A stretch of DNA of 64,000 nt from Pseudoips prasinana. Taxonomy: Eukaryota; Arthropoda; Insecta; Lepidoptera; Nolidae. Below the pieces are notes generated by a model that was not told the origin of the DNA, ran no database searches, and saw nothing but the letters and a program-made list of their open reading frames with translations. Positions 45,401 through 49,349 of the stretch are shown piece after piece. The stretch's first letter is position 1; every line of letters begins with the position of its first letter. Location of the stretch: positions 7,626,001 to 7,690,000 of the forward strand of contig OX621256.1 in assembly GCA_951640165.1 (NCBI GenBank), in the 5' to 3' direction. Both the position numbers and the translations under genes were made by a program.

Positions 45401-45543
45401 TATTTTTCAGGCCATTCTACAGTGACGAGATACACCCGTTCATGAGACAAATGGTGAAAGGTCCACAAATGCAGGCAAGGTGCCCTTGCTCCAAACCAGG
45501 GTACTGTGCAAACGACGGTGCCAAGCAAGACAAGAACACTTGA
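18340..45543 (+). CDS. CFAP53: cilia- and flagella-associated protein 53 (CCDC11), complete, ten exons
   Basis: Ten exons join in phase into 507 codons, close to the roughly 514 residues of vertebrate CFAP53: 18340-18411, 21008-21159, 29747-29911, 32433-32595, 34867-35047, 37617-37804, 39044-39208, 41394-41606, 44496-44587 and 45411-45543. The product is a charged, almost continuous coiled coil of the trichoplein/TPH type. Landmarks match the family order: 'EEKKDR'-like '[20 protein letters not shown]' near residue 100, '[20 protein letters not shown]' near 160-180, and a C-terminal '[11 protein letters not shown]' like the 'NIHPMR' end of vertebrate proteins. CFAP53 is a microtubule inner protein of motile axonemes; in a moth the expected place is the sperm flagellum. 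The start has good context (GTGAAAATGG). The last 30 residues hold four cysteines. Introns total about 25.7 kb and are mostly mobile elements. I am confident in the gene model and fairly confident in the family. Confidence 0.85.
18440..18560 (+). repeat. RTE-type LINE 3' end fragment
   Basis: 'GGAAGACTCAGCGTGGGCAG', 'GCCGGCAATTGTAGAGATCT' and the terminal 'GTCCAGCAGTGGAGGTCTTT' plus (GAT)n are the classic end of lepidopteran RTE LINEs. A related end is at 60165-60315. Confidence 0.65.
18940..20510 (+). pseudogene. BEL/Pao LTR retrotransposon pol remnant
   Basis: Broken frames retain BEL/Pao polyprotein landmarks in the right order: 'FWEVEE' (19106), '[10 protein letters not shown]' (19206), an '[15 protein letters not shown]' block, a '[12 protein letters not shown]' with 'SLNDCLHS' block of the reverse-transcriptase start, and much further on the post-RT segment '[16 protein letters not shown]' with '[20 protein letters not shown]'. 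Most of the catalytic reverse-transcriptase core is deleted or unreadable, and many frameshifts and stops are present. No LTRs are seen. It lies in intron 1 of CFAP53. Confidence 0.75.
20515..21000. other. CFAP53 intron 1, no further feature
   Basis: Between the BEL/Pao remnant and exon 2 I see no recognised element. The last 30 bp before the exon provide the acceptor 'TTCCCTATTCACCAG'. Confidence 0.4.
21008..21159 (+). CDS. CFAP53: CFAP53 exon 2 (residues 25-75)
   Basis: The acceptor CACCAG|ACT is in phase 0 with exon 1. It encodes '[20 protein letters not shown]' and ends AG|gtgtga with 2 bases of a split codon completed by exon 3. The frame happens to stay open for another 26 codons into the intron, where it enters a foldback element. 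Confidence 0.75.
21188..21405. mobile_element. foldback MITE directly after exon 2
   Basis: The left arm 'CCAGCGCAGACCGAGAGGAT' and right arm 'CTCTCGGTCTGCGCTGG' are complementary. 'CTAGAAAATCAACTTTA' pairs with 'TAAAGTTGATTTTCTAG', and an inner 'ATGCTTGAAC' pairs with 'GTTCAAGCAT'. The 218-bp foldback begins 28 bp after the exon 2 donor. Confidence 0.85.
21862..21985 (+). repeat. LINE ORF C-terminal fragment (family LT2)
   Basis: 'GGAGTAGTTTATTCTGCAGA' through 'GTGCGTTTAAGCGCATTTGC' matches the frame end at 33620-33710, which codes '[20 protein letters not shown]'. Confidence 0.6.
22014..22212 (+). repeat. 5S-rRNA-derived SINE
   Basis: 'GATCGGTGAGGTTAAGCGAC' and 'GCGGTCAGTCTATAGATAGG' correspond to the 5S rRNA internal promoter. 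The tail 'CTAGGGTAACCACTACCCAT' is shared with the other copies. Confidence 0.75.
22235..22365 (+). repeat. LINE tail fragment
   Basis: 'TTCTAGTTGCAATTCCCTCG' and 'CTCCCGCTTTGCTCTGG' match the LT2 3' region at 33740-33825. It then joins a 'TTTGTCCAACAGTGAAC' end of RTE type. Confidence 0.5.
22497..22868. mobile_element. MITE-B copy 1
   Basis: Terminal inverted repeats 'ACAACATGTAACGTAATTAA' and the complement of 'GTTAATTAAGTTACATGTTG'. The 372-bp body is about 90% alike, by eye, to 37823-38199. Both copies are in CFAP53 introns. Confidence 0.85.
22893..23115 (-). repeat. tRNA-derived SINE, family S2
   Basis: The complement of 'AGATGGCCGTGTGTAAATAA' and of the 'CCAGGACAGATATTTGTGTG' body is present in diverged form. 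The tRNA-like head is at the right end ('GCCAAGCAAGCATTTACCAA'). Confidence 0.6.
23531..25200 (+). CDS. Harbinger MADF-domain (Myb/SANT-like) accessory protein
   Basis: Three exons, 23531-23768, 23944-24035 and 24643-25200, join in phase (donors AAAAG|gtacgt and ACT|gtaagt) into 295 codons. Residues 1-110 form a MADF domain: '[20 protein letters not shown]', '[20 protein letters not shown]', '[18 protein letters not shown]' and '[17 protein letters not shown]'. A proline- and lysine-rich linker ('[10 protein letters not shown]', a possible nuclear signal) follows, then a helical stretch ('[19 protein letters not shown]') and a Ser/Thr-rich tail with a duplicated '[10 protein letters not shown]' motif. 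In this superfamily such a protein binds the element ends and helps the transposase reach the nucleus. The exons interdigitate with those of the antisense transposase gene. Confidence 0.85.
23978..25683 (-). CDS. PIF/Harbinger transposase (HARBI1-like DDE nuclease)
   Basis: Two exons: 25683-25252 (ATG chosen at '[11 protein letters not shown]') and 24613-23978, joined in phase 0 through donor AAAG|gtatgt and acceptor 'TATTATTTCAG'. The 355-residue product matches the usual length of HARBI1-like nucleases. The DDE_Tnp_4 catalytic residues are visible as D173 in 'GAIDGKH', D263 in 'FVGDEAF' and E301 in '[11 protein letters not shown]', with an additional conserved 'GRISDGGVF' between. No stop or frameshift is seen, so the enzyme may be functional. 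It catalyses excision and integration of its own element. Its intron exactly contains exon 3 of the + strand MADF gene, and its last 58 coding bases overlap MADF exon 2 in antisense. Confidence 0.88.
25826..26050. other. unassigned intron sequence
   Basis: Together with 23116-23262 this flanks the Harbinger insertion. A short + frame ('[19 protein letters not shown]') is present but I do not recognise it. Confidence 0.35.
26055..26395 (+). repeat. two tandem RTE-like LINE tails
   Basis: 'TATGCCCCGCGGTTTTACCC' (26067) and 'TGTGCCCCGCGGTTTTACCC' (26223) each head a segment of about 160 bp ending 'TTTATAATATT'. The second insertion starts directly after the first ends, with 'GTGTGATAGCTG' at the join. 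Confidence 0.6.
26396..26759. other. unassigned intron sequence
   Basis: No gene or familiar repeat. Confidence 0.35.
26760..29690 (+). mobile_element. LINE of the jockey/CR1 group with endonuclease and reverse transcriptase remains
   Basis: Endonuclease part: '[19 protein letters not shown]' (about 27090), '[18 protein letters not shown]' and '[11 protein letters not shown]' (about 27430). Reverse transcriptase: 27737-29065, then a shifted frame to 29375. The 3' end has 'TTTTTGGAAATAAATTATTA' and an (ATT)n tail near 29660, the same terminus as the - strand copy at 15690. A deletion between 27620 and 27660 and several frameshifts inactivate it. It lies in CFAP53 intron 2 and ends 60 bp before exon 3. 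Confidence 0.85.
27060..29375 (+). pseudogene. LINE ORF2 (endonuclease/reverse transcriptase) pseudogene
   Basis: The longest open part (442 codons, 27737-29065) contains '[20 protein letters not shown]', '[16 protein letters not shown]', '[20 protein letters not shown]' and '[18 protein letters not shown]', so the catalytic FADD box is intact. The endonuclease segment upstream is interrupted by a stop in 'LTDTMQLLK' and a deletion before '[10 protein letters not shown]'. A frameshift near 29010-29065 separates the C-terminus ('[18 protein letters not shown]'). Confidence 0.8.
29747..29911 (+). CDS. CFAP53: CFAP53 exon 3 (residues 75-130)
   Basis: Acceptor 'GAAAATATTCACAG', donor CT|gttagt (2 bases of a split Leu codon). 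Encodes '[20 protein letters not shown]' and '[20 protein letters not shown]', the best match to vertebrate CFAP53. A run of about 20 adenines (29701-29720) lies close upstream of the acceptor. Confidence 0.85.
29971..30117. mobile_element. MITE-A copy 3
   Basis: 'TACAGACGCCAGCACATCCA' to 'TTGTGTGACGTCTGTAC'. It starts 60 bp after the exon 3 donor. The right end carries a small insertion. Confidence 0.85.
30122..30485 (+). repeat. RTE-like LINE tail with an inserted SINE head
   Basis: 'GTGCCCCGCGGTTTTACCCG' at the left and 'TATAATATTAGTGTAATG' at the right. Near the 3' end, at 30404-30466, is the complement of a tRNA-like S1 SINE head ('GGGACACGAACCCGCGACAC'). Confidence 0.6.
30486..31007. 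other. CFAP53 intron 3, no recognised feature
   Basis: Unique-looking non-coding DNA. Confidence 0.35.
31008..31235 (-). repeat. dispersed repeat D with a G22 run
   Basis: 'CATTACAGCTGAAATAAGTC', 'CACTGCTGGACAAGCCTCCC', then 22 consecutive G (31061-31082), 'ATCGCCACGCTTGGCAGACG' and 'TGATGATATTCTGATTC'. This is the minus orientation of the copies at 13340 and 39505. Confidence 0.65.
31408..31645 (+). repeat. RTE-like LINE tail (GCGGCCCGGTACGTGC type)
   Basis: Starts 'ACTAGCGGCCCGGTACGTGC', ends 'GCATTGATTTTTATATATAT'. The same type is nested at 1485-1697 in the opposite orientation. Confidence 0.55.
31655..31840 (-). repeat. dispersed repeat LT1, minus orientation
   Basis: The complement of 'TAGGTACACGGATTG' and of 'AAAAAAGCGC' is present (31707 and 31790). 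Confidence 0.5.
31845..32425. other. CFAP53 intron 3, remaining part
   Basis: No gene. Some resemblance to SINE body at 31845-31920 ('CCCAGACTAGGCAGCGCCTG' is like the complement of the S2/S3 tail); the rest is unassigned. Confidence 0.35.
32433..32595 (+). CDS. CFAP53: CFAP53 exon 4 (residues 130-184)
   Basis: Acceptor 'CTCCCAATTCCCAG', completing a Leu codon with its first G. Donor TTG|gtaaag, phase 0. Encodes '[20 protein letters not shown]' and '[18 protein letters not shown]'. Confidence 0.85.
32600..32970. other. CFAP53 intron 4, 5' part
   Basis: No recognised feature before the SINE and LINE pieces. Confidence 0.35.
32975..33090 (-). repeat. 5S-rRNA-derived SINE, minus orientation
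   Basis: 'GGTGGTCACCCATCTATAGA' followed by 'TTGACCGTTCGCCTAG' is the complement of the 5S-like promoter block. 'CCGGATCCAACAGCTTAACG' marks its body. Confidence 0.6.
33100..34030 (+). mobile_element. LINE 3' fragment (family LT2)
   Basis: A + frame at 33469-33711 has a cysteine-histidine signature typical of LINE C-termini ('[14 protein letters not shown]') and ends '[11 protein letters not shown]'. A 3' UTR with 'CAGCTGGCTTCTCTAGTTGC' and 'TAAAGCGATTCCCCGGGACA' follows and ends in A-rich DNA near 34030. Other fragments: 21862-21985 and 45950-46170. The upstream coding part is broken by stops. Confidence 0.6.
34140..34365 (+). repeat. 5S-rRNA-derived SINE, best copy
   Basis: 'GATCGGCGAGGTTAAGCAAC' and 'GCGGTCAGTCCATAGATGGG' with 'TGACC' closely follow the 5S rRNA internal control region. 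The 3' tail is 'CTAGGGTAACCACTACCCAT'. Confidence 0.8.
34470..34735 (+). repeat. tRNA-derived SINE, family S3
   Basis: The head 'CACCGTAGCCTAGTTGGTAG' (box A) and 'CTTGGTTCGAATCCCGGTAA' (box B) leads into a body ending 'TAGGATGATCTGTGTGACAT'. Copies: 37008, 40200 (-), 44220 and 59673. Confidence 0.85.
34752..34848. mobile_element. MITE-C half copy abutting CFAP53 exon 5
   Basis: 'TGTGCAGTCTAGATGGATGG', 'GCAACCACCAGGGTGACCTC' and 'TTTGCAACCGTGTAGAAAAT' with 'GCTTAA' match the right half of the full element at 36787-36960. It ends 18 bp before the exon. Confidence 0.8.
34867..35047 (+). CDS. CFAP53: CFAP53 exon 5 (residues 185-245)
   Basis: Acceptor 'AAAATCTTTGTATCCCAG', phase 0; donor GAAG|gtacat, leaving 1 base. 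Encodes '[20 protein letters not shown]' and a strongly basic-acidic coiled coil to 'QAKREDE'. Confidence 0.85.
35050..35360. other. CFAP53 intron 5, 5' part
   Basis: AT-rich, no recognised feature. Confidence 0.35.
35365..36669 (-). mobile_element. Tc1/mariner (IS630)-like transposon, transposase broken
   Basis: Inverted ends 'AGGTGGGCCAAAAGAAGTCA' (left) and 'TTTCTTTTGGCCCACCT' (right) with TA at both outer borders (35365 and 36668). Length 1.3 kb. The - strand transposase is split over frames, see the pseudogene entry. It sits in intron 5 of CFAP53. Confidence 0.88.
35483..36500 (-). pseudogene. Tc1/mariner-like transposase pseudogene
   Basis: The N-terminal part (36466-35864) has a helix-turn-helix style region ('[19 protein letters not shown]', then '[18 protein letters not shown]') and a '[20 protein letters not shown]' block containing the first catalytic Asp. 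A shifted frame contributes '[16 protein letters not shown]' (second Asp, 35830 region). A third frame carries '[20 protein letters not shown]' and a C-terminal '[20 protein letters not shown]'. At least two frameshifts separate these blocks, so it is not functional. The order is that of insect mariner-like DDE/D transposases. Confidence 0.82.
36787..36960. mobile_element. MITE-C full copy (TTAA ends)
   Basis: TTAA, 'AGCATCTTCTACATGGTTGC', 'CCATCCATCTAGACTGCAGT', then the inverted second half ending 'GTAGTAGATGCTTAA'. The two halves are near-perfect complements, giving a 174-bp hairpin. TTAA at both borders suggests a piggyBac-type target. Other copies: 34752-34848 (half) and 60970-61098. Confidence 0.88.
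37008..37240 (+). repeat. tRNA-derived SINE, family S3
   Basis: 'CTCCGTAGCCTAGTTGGTAG' and 'CTGGGTTCGAATCCCGGTAA' (boxes A and B); the tail 'GATGATCTATGTGACATTGT' ends in an A run. Confidence 0.85.
37275..37540 (+). repeat. dispersed repeat LT1
   Basis: Starts 'AAATAAAATAAAATAAAAAA' and 'TTTATTCACGTAGACTTTAA', ends near 'TTACTACAGATTGTCGAATG'. Confidence 0.65.
37617..37804 (+). CDS. CFAP53: CFAP53 exon 6 (residues 245-307)
   Basis: Acceptor 'ATTAATTCGTACAG', completing an Ala codon; donor AAACAG|gtaata, phase 0. Encodes '[20 protein letters not shown]' through '[12 protein letters not shown]', pure coiled coil. Confidence 0.87.
37823..38199. mobile_element. MITE-B copy 2
   Basis: Starts 'ACAACATGTAACGTAATTAA' 18 bp after the exon 6 donor and ends with the complementary 'GTTAATTAAGTTACATGTTA'. 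Contains a small local triplication of 'AGTTTCTTGGATTA' (about 37945-37990) absent from copy 1. Confidence 0.85.
38231..38990 (+). repeat. two S2 SINE copies bracketing a Harbinger-like MITE fragment
   Basis: The first S2 has head 'GTTGGTTAATGCTTGCTTTG' and body 'CCAGGACAGATATTTGTGTG', with a tail near 38560-38615. A MITE fragment follows (38616-38798; 'GCGACTTAGCCGGTAGAGCC' end, same family as 12434-12687). A second S2 starts within 'CAGGACAGATATTTGTGTGC' at 38799 and ends 'TAATGTCCCAGGATATTATT'. The MITE's right border at CAG fits a CWG target. Confidence 0.65.
39044..39208 (+). CDS. CFAP53: CFAP53 exon 7 (residues 308-362)
   Basis: Acceptor 'AATTTTTTTTCTAG', phase 0; donor AAAAAG|gtaaat, phase 0. 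Encodes '[20 protein letters not shown]' to 'KAGLTKK'. Confidence 0.85.
39249..39348. repeat. long inverted repeat (about 45-bp stem, 5-base loop)
   Basis: 'AACAAAATTACTGTTTTAGG' with 'GCAACCACTGCCCATACG' pairs with 'CGTATGGGCAGTGATTGCCC' with 'TAAAGTAGTAATTTTGTTT'. The central part is the shared 3' tail of the 5S-type SINEs ('ACCACTGCCCATACGATAAG'), here in inverted duplicate. It starts 40 bp after the exon 7 donor. Confidence 0.9.
39505..39680 (+). repeat. dispersed repeat D
   Basis: 'AATATCATCACCCCATCGCA', 'GCGATCGCCAACCCGTCTGC', then an inverted re-use of the same block ('GCAGACGCGTTGGCGATCGC'), forming a short hairpin. A detached end piece ('GGGTTTTGTCCAGCAGTGGA') is at 39890-39960. Confidence 0.6.
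40200..40440 (-). repeat. tRNA-derived SINE, family S3, minus orientation
   Basis: 'TCACACAGATCATCCTAGCC' to 'CCGGGATTCGAACCCAGGAC' and 'CACTACCAACTAGG' are the complements of the tail, box B and box A. Confidence 0.85.
40525..40590 (-). repeat. tRNA-like SINE head
   Basis: 'GGATTTGAACCCAAGG' and 'CACTGCTAGACCAACG' are the complements of a B box and A box. I read it as an isolated SINE head rather than a tRNA gene, because the arms do not pair well. Confidence 0.45.
40797..41165 (+). mobile_element. RTE LINE ORF C-terminal fragment and 3' end
   Basis: The + frame from 40841 reads '[20 protein letters not shown]', '[20 protein letters not shown]' and '[15 protein letters not shown]', the C-terminal block of RTE reverse transcriptases, then 'GTCCAGCAGTGGACGTCTTT' and 'CGGCTGATATG' as the terminal sequence. 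Heavily 5'-truncated. Intron 7 of CFAP53. Confidence 0.8.
41394..41606 (+). CDS. CFAP53: CFAP53 exon 8 (residues 363-433)
   Basis: Acceptor 'TTTTTCATACCAG', phase 0; donor TTGAAG|gtaatt, phase 0. Encodes '[20 protein letters not shown]' and '[17 protein letters not shown]'. The frame is fully open, and this exon had no start codon of its own. Confidence 0.85.
41660..41960 (+). mobile_element. LINE C-terminal fragment
   Basis: The frame 41739-41948 reads '[20 protein letters not shown]' and '[20 protein letters not shown]' with a stop, the conserved C-terminus of a LINE family seen in many insects (an upstream frame codes '[20 protein letters not shown]'). 3' UTR GC-rich, ending near 41990. 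Confidence 0.65.
42230..43080 (+). repeat. 57-bp tandem repeat with 19-residue coding-like unit
   Basis: About ten units of 'GAGTCTGCTGAGCAGAGGGC', 'TCATAGACTAGGTCTTATTA' and 'ATGATCGATTAGCCAAC', exactly 57 bp apart in the best part (42550, 42607 and so on). The first three and a half units are open and read '[19 protein letters not shown]'; later units contain TGA and indels. Similar arginine-rich 'AEQRAHRL' repeats are known to me from proteins encoded next to insect Helitrons, so this is probably a decayed Helitron-type coding segment; that link is inference. Confidence 0.75.
43130..43320 (-). repeat. RTE-like LINE tail, minus orientation
   Basis: 'TTATATTATAAAGGCGAAAG' at the left and 'GGTAAAACCGCGGGGCACAT' at the right. 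Confidence 0.6.
43325..43765. repeat. degenerate continuation of the repeat element with a conserved end
   Basis: Pieces such as 'CTTGAACAGTATGAGTCTAG' resemble 42400-42440, and the segment closes with 'CACCTCCTCCTTTTGAAGTC' and 'GGTTAAA', an end that I know from dispersed lepidopteran repeats. It may be the 3' part of the same element as the 57-bp repeats. Confidence 0.45.
43770..44215. other. CFAP53 intron 8, unassigned
   Basis: No gene. 'GAAGTTATACTTCTTTTGGC' near 44010 and 'AAGAAGTATAACTTCTAACG' near 44153 are partly complementary. Confidence 0.35.
44220..44460 (+). repeat. tRNA-derived SINE, family S3
   Basis: 'CACCGTAGCCTAGTTGGTAG', 'CTGGGTTCGAATCCCGGTAA' and tail 'GGCTAGGATGATCTGAGTGA'. 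It ends about 35 bp before exon 9. Confidence 0.88.
44496..44587 (+). CDS. CFAP53: CFAP53 exon 9 (residues 434-464)
   Basis: Acceptor 'TTATTACTCTTCCAG', phase 0; donor TGCCG|gttcgt, leaving 2 bases that exon 10 completes to Arg. Encodes '[20 protein letters not shown]'. Confidence 0.8.
44640..44870 (+). repeat. tRNA-type SINE family S4, 3' part
   Basis: 'TTCGAGGCACTGGGGTATAA', 'TGAGACTGGCCGCCGAGGTC' and 'GAAATTCGG' match the end of the copy at 61438-61815. Confidence 0.55.
44960..45375 (+). repeat. repeat D split by an RTE-like tail
   Basis: Repeat D blocks ('CATACTGCGATCGCCAACCC', 'CAATTATGGCATA') run to 45117. An RTE-like tail (45117-45285, 'TGTGCCCCGCGGTTTTGCTC') follows, and repeat D resumes near 45325 ('GACCAACCCGTCTGCCAAGC'), so the tail is inserted. 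Confidence 0.6.
45411..45543 (+). CDS. CFAP53: CFAP53 exon 10 (residues 464-507 and stop)
   Basis: Acceptor 'CTTGTATTTTTCAG'; the first G completes Arg. Encodes '[20 protein letters not shown]' and a short cysteine-containing tail ('[14 protein letters not shown]'), stop TGA 45541-45543. The IHP motif matches the end of vertebrate CFAP53. Confidence 0.85.
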
Positions 45544-45584
45544 CGTGTGGTGATACGGATTTTATATTATTGTTTGTTATTTGT

Positions 45585-45590
45585 AATAAA
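45585..45590 (+). terminator. CFAP53: CFAP53 poly(A) signal
   Basis: AATAAA 42 bp after the stop codon, followed by a T-rich region at 45611-45620. Confidence 0.75.
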
Positions 45591-45814
45591 TATTCATTTG
45601 GCTAAAATTGTGTTTTTTTTTCACTTTATTGGTCTAATTTATTTTATAATGACAGTAAACGAGGCAAAAGAGGTATGAAAAATCGTAACAGAGGAAAATT
45701 AGTTATCTATGCCTACCCCTCTGGGAAACAGGCGTGAGTCCATGTTTCTATGTATTTACTTTGTTTTAGAACAAGTAACTCTCCCCGTGTTAGCTTTACT
45801 GTGTGGTGACGGCA

Positions 45815-45925
45815 GCAAATATTAGGATATCATCACCCCATCTCATCTCGCGGGAGGCGTAGAGGTAGACCCGAGAGAATATCTACCAGAAGACGGGCAG
45901 TAGCTTCTTTCTGAGTACTCCGACC
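45815..45925 (+). repeat. dispersed repeat D, 5' part
   Basis: 'GGATATCATCACCCCATCTC' and 'GAGAATATCTACCAGAAGAC'. Confidence 0.55.
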
Positions 45926-45949
45926 ATAGATATCTAAAAATTAAATTGG

Positions 45950-46170
45950 TCCTCGGTGCTTTTGCAGCTGGCTTCTCTTGTTGGAAATCTCTCGTTTTAT
46001 GAAGTTCAAGGCTCGTTATATCATTCTATATCCCGCTTTGCTCTTGAGGGAAGTGGAACTATTCCTTTTTTAACTAGTCCTTGATTCTTTCTGATTAAAT
46101 TCGTTGCGGGATCCAAGATACTTAAAGCGATTCCCCGGGACATTCCTGAGCCTCATCGCTCAGTATCATT
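45950..46170 (+). repeat. LINE 3' UTR fragment (family LT2)
   Basis: 'GCTTTTGCAGCTGGCTTCTC' and 'AAAGCGATTCCCCGGGACAT' match 33730-33920. Confidence 0.6.
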
Positions 46171-46424
46171 TTCATGCATAAACACAGTATTAGGACTATG
46201 GTTAACGTCTCTCTACCCTGGGTACACTTATCAGACTCCTATATAATTCTGAAAGTATATAAAAATAACCGGAAGGGGAAGACCTCCTAGAACATTCTCT
46301 GACCAGATCGGAGACGGCACCAAAAAGAAAGGCCAGGTCAGCATTACCTAAAACCGGTGAGCATGTATGGCAGTTAACGATGAAAAAGAGGAGAGAGTCT
46401 GCCTACCCCTCTGGGAAATAAAAT

Positions 46425-46690
46425 AAAAAGGTTTTTATTCACGTAGACTTTAAAAAGCGCTTGTAAATAGTCAGAACATGTTTGCAGTAATATATAATTG
46501 TTTAATCAATTTATAATTATTTCGATTTATTTTATATAGTATTGATATTTAGCTAGCTTATTGTAAGTGCTTTATGCTAAGTTATATTCAAGGAGATCAT
46601 GTGTAGGTTTAAATATCGATATTTTAAATTTTAGCTATATTTTTACTACATATTGTCTGAATGTTTCTGTTTTTATTAAGGTACGAAACA
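46425..46690 (+). repeat. dispersed repeat LT1
   Basis: 'TTTATTCACGTAGACTTTAA', 'ATATTTAGCTAGCTTATTGT' and 'CAAGGAGATCATGTGTAGGT'. Confidence 0.65.
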
Positions 46691-46789
46691 GGTGGGAGTC
46701 TATGTATGTATGTATAAAAATAAGTTCAGCTCTCAGACAACCTTTTCACTGCACGTCTAGCTACCACTTAGGTGTAGTTTTCCAACTAC

Positions 46790-48640
46790 ATCAACAACAA
46801 TCTTTGACAATGATCATGTGGAGATCATCGTTTCTCGGAAATCCCGAGCTCAGTATAAACGGCCAGTGTGAATTACATATAAAAACCCTCCGTCTTCCCA
46901 TATTCGATCAGGTCACATGTCCTGACGTGAGTTTCACATGTTTACCCATTACAAAAAGGTGCACAACGCCGCTAAAGAAGTTTTACTTCAAACAACATTA
47001 CAACTACTTACCTTAACAACAATATGTGACGATGATCATGTGGAGATCATCGTTTCTCGGAAATCCCGAGCTCAGTATAAACGGCCAGTGTGAATTACAT
47101 ATAAAAACCCTCCGTCTTCCCATATTCGATCAGGTCACATGTCCTGACGTGAGTTTCACATGTTTACCCATTACAAAAAGGTGCACAACGCCGCTAAAGA
47201 AGTTTTACTTCAAACAACATTACAACTACTTACCTTAACAACAATATGTGACGATGATCATGTGGAGATCATCGTTTCTCGGAAATCCCAGCTCAGTATA
47301 AACGGCCAGTGTGAATTACATATAAAAACCCTCCGTCTTCCCATATTCGATCAGGTCACATGTCCTGACGTGAGTTTCACATGTTTACCCATTACAAAAA
47401 GGTGCACAACGCCGCTAAAGAAGTTTTACTTCAAACAACATTACAACTACTTACCTTAACAACAATATGTGACGATGATCATGTGGAGATCATCGTTTCT
47501 CGGAAATCTCGAGCTCAGTATAAACGGCCAGTGTGAATTACATATAAAAACCCTCCGTCTTCCCATATTCGATCAGGTCACATGTCCTGACGTGAGTTTC
47601 ACATGTTTACCCATTACAAAAAGGTGCACAACGCCGCTAAAGAAGTTTTACTTCAAACAACATTACAACTACTTACCTTAACAACAATATGTGACGATGA
47701 TCATGTGGAGATCATCGTTTCTCGGAAATCCCGAGCTCAGTATAAACGGCCAGTGTGAATTACATATAAAAACCCTCCGTCTTCCCATATTCGATCAGGT
47801 CACATGTCCTGACGTGAGTTTCACATGTTTACCCATTACAAAAAGGTGCACAACGCCGCTAAAGAAGTTTTACTTCAAACAACATTACAACTACTTACCT
47901 TAACAACAATATGTGACGATGATCATGTGGAGATCATCGTTTCTCGGAAATCCCAGCTCAGTATAAACGGCCAGTGTGAATTACATATAAAAACCCTCCG
48001 TCTTCCCATATTCGATCAGGTTACATGTCCTGACGTGAGTTTCACATGTTTACCCATTACAAAAAGGTGCACAACGCCGCTAAAGAAGTTTTACTTCAAA
48101 CAACATTACAACTACTTACCTTAACAACAATATGTGACGATGATCATGTGGAGATCATCGTTTCTCGGAAATCCCGAGCTCAGTATAAACGGCCAGTGTG
48201 AATTACATATAAAAACCCTCCGTCTTCCCATATTCGATCAGGTCACATGTCCTGACGTGAGTTCAACATTTTTTACCCATCCCAAAAAGGTACACAACGC
48301 CGCTAAAGAAGTTTTCACTTCAAAAAACTTTTACTACTTACCTTTACCTTAACAACGATCTTTGACAATGATCATGTGGAGATCATCGTTTCTCGGAAAT
48401 CCCGAGCTCAGTATAAACGGCCTGTGTGAATTACATAAGAAAAAACCCTCAGTCCTCCCATATTCGATCAGGTGACATGTCCTGACGTGAGTTTAACATA
48501 TTTTACCCATCCCAAAAAGGTACACAAAGAAGTTTTCACTTCAAAAAACCTTTACAACTACTTACCTTAACAACAATCTTTGACAATGATCATGTGGAGA
48601 TCATTGTTTCTCGGAAATCCCGAGCTCAGTATATTATGTA
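46790..48640. repeat. 222-bp satellite array, eight to nine units
   Basis: 'GATCATGTGGAGATCAT' begins at 46812, 47034, 47256, 47477, 47699, 47921, 48142, 48370 and 48588. Central units are nearly identical; the outer ones (first and last two) are diverged. Two units (47256 and 47921) lack one G in 'CCCGAGC', so three units (222+221+222 = 665 bp) form a repeated trimer. Each unit has the palindromic core 'GATGATCATGTGGAGATCAT' and C, plus an AT-rich 'TTACATATAAAAACCC'. The 70-codon frames in it are by-products of the repetition. Confidence 0.95.
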
Positions 48641-48644
48641 GATC

Positions 48645-49205
48645 AACTCATTTTAATGCGATACGCGTATTAGATTCACTTGTTGATAGATGTCACGCAC
48701 GTCGTGATACGTTCCTACGTACGTAGACTGTACAGTCGGAAGCGAAAATATTACGAAGGTTTAACTTCGTTTTAAGAACTTCCTAGTTCCAAACAAATAT
48801 GACTAAGCTTGAAACATTAATATTGTGGCGAACGGTAGGTCAGGGGATTGGAAGAGAAACTAGTGTTTGCACAGGAACTTTTTGGCGACAGTAACTTTTG
48901 GTTCACCTCTAAGATAACGGAACCTCTAAGATGTACTCAGAGTCCCGGCTCTCGGTTAGATCCCACACGTAGCGCAATTTAGAGTTCCCGTGACGAGCAC
49001 TGCCGAAGTTAAAGTCCTATCGCTGTTTATCCTAGCGCTGTTATAAAACCCTTAGTGGTACTAGGGTTAGAAGCCCAAACGTGACGATATAATAACCCAA
49101 GAGCCAAAAGCTGAAAGTTTTTCTGTGCATGTAAGAACAACCAGCGAATATGGAGTATGGGTTATGGTTACTTTGGCAGGTAACAGGTAGTAAAGGTGTA
49201 TAAAA
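48645..49205. other. intergenic, unassigned
   Basis: No recognised gene or repeat. Confidence 0.35.
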
Positions 49206-49208
49206 TAG

Positions 49209-49345
49209 TACAGATGCCAGCACATCCAGCCCCAATCTGTCAAATTTCTTTTATAGATTTTCAAGTTTATCACATACGCATAACGTTCACTTTCTATTGA
49301 GGAAATTTGACAGATTGGGGTAGCTTGATGTGCTGGCGTCTATAC
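49209..49345. mobile_element. MITE-A copy 4
   Basis: 'TACAGATGCCAGCACATCCA' to 'GATGTGCTGGCGTCTATA', TA at both borders. Confidence 0.88.
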
Positions 49346-49349
49346 CTAA

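Noticed and set aside
46567..48352. 70- and 99-codon plus-strand frames in the 222-bp array
   Set aside because: Identical frames arise from the satellite unit, which is not a multiple of 3 in all copies (221, 222, 228, 218); no signal or domain is seen.
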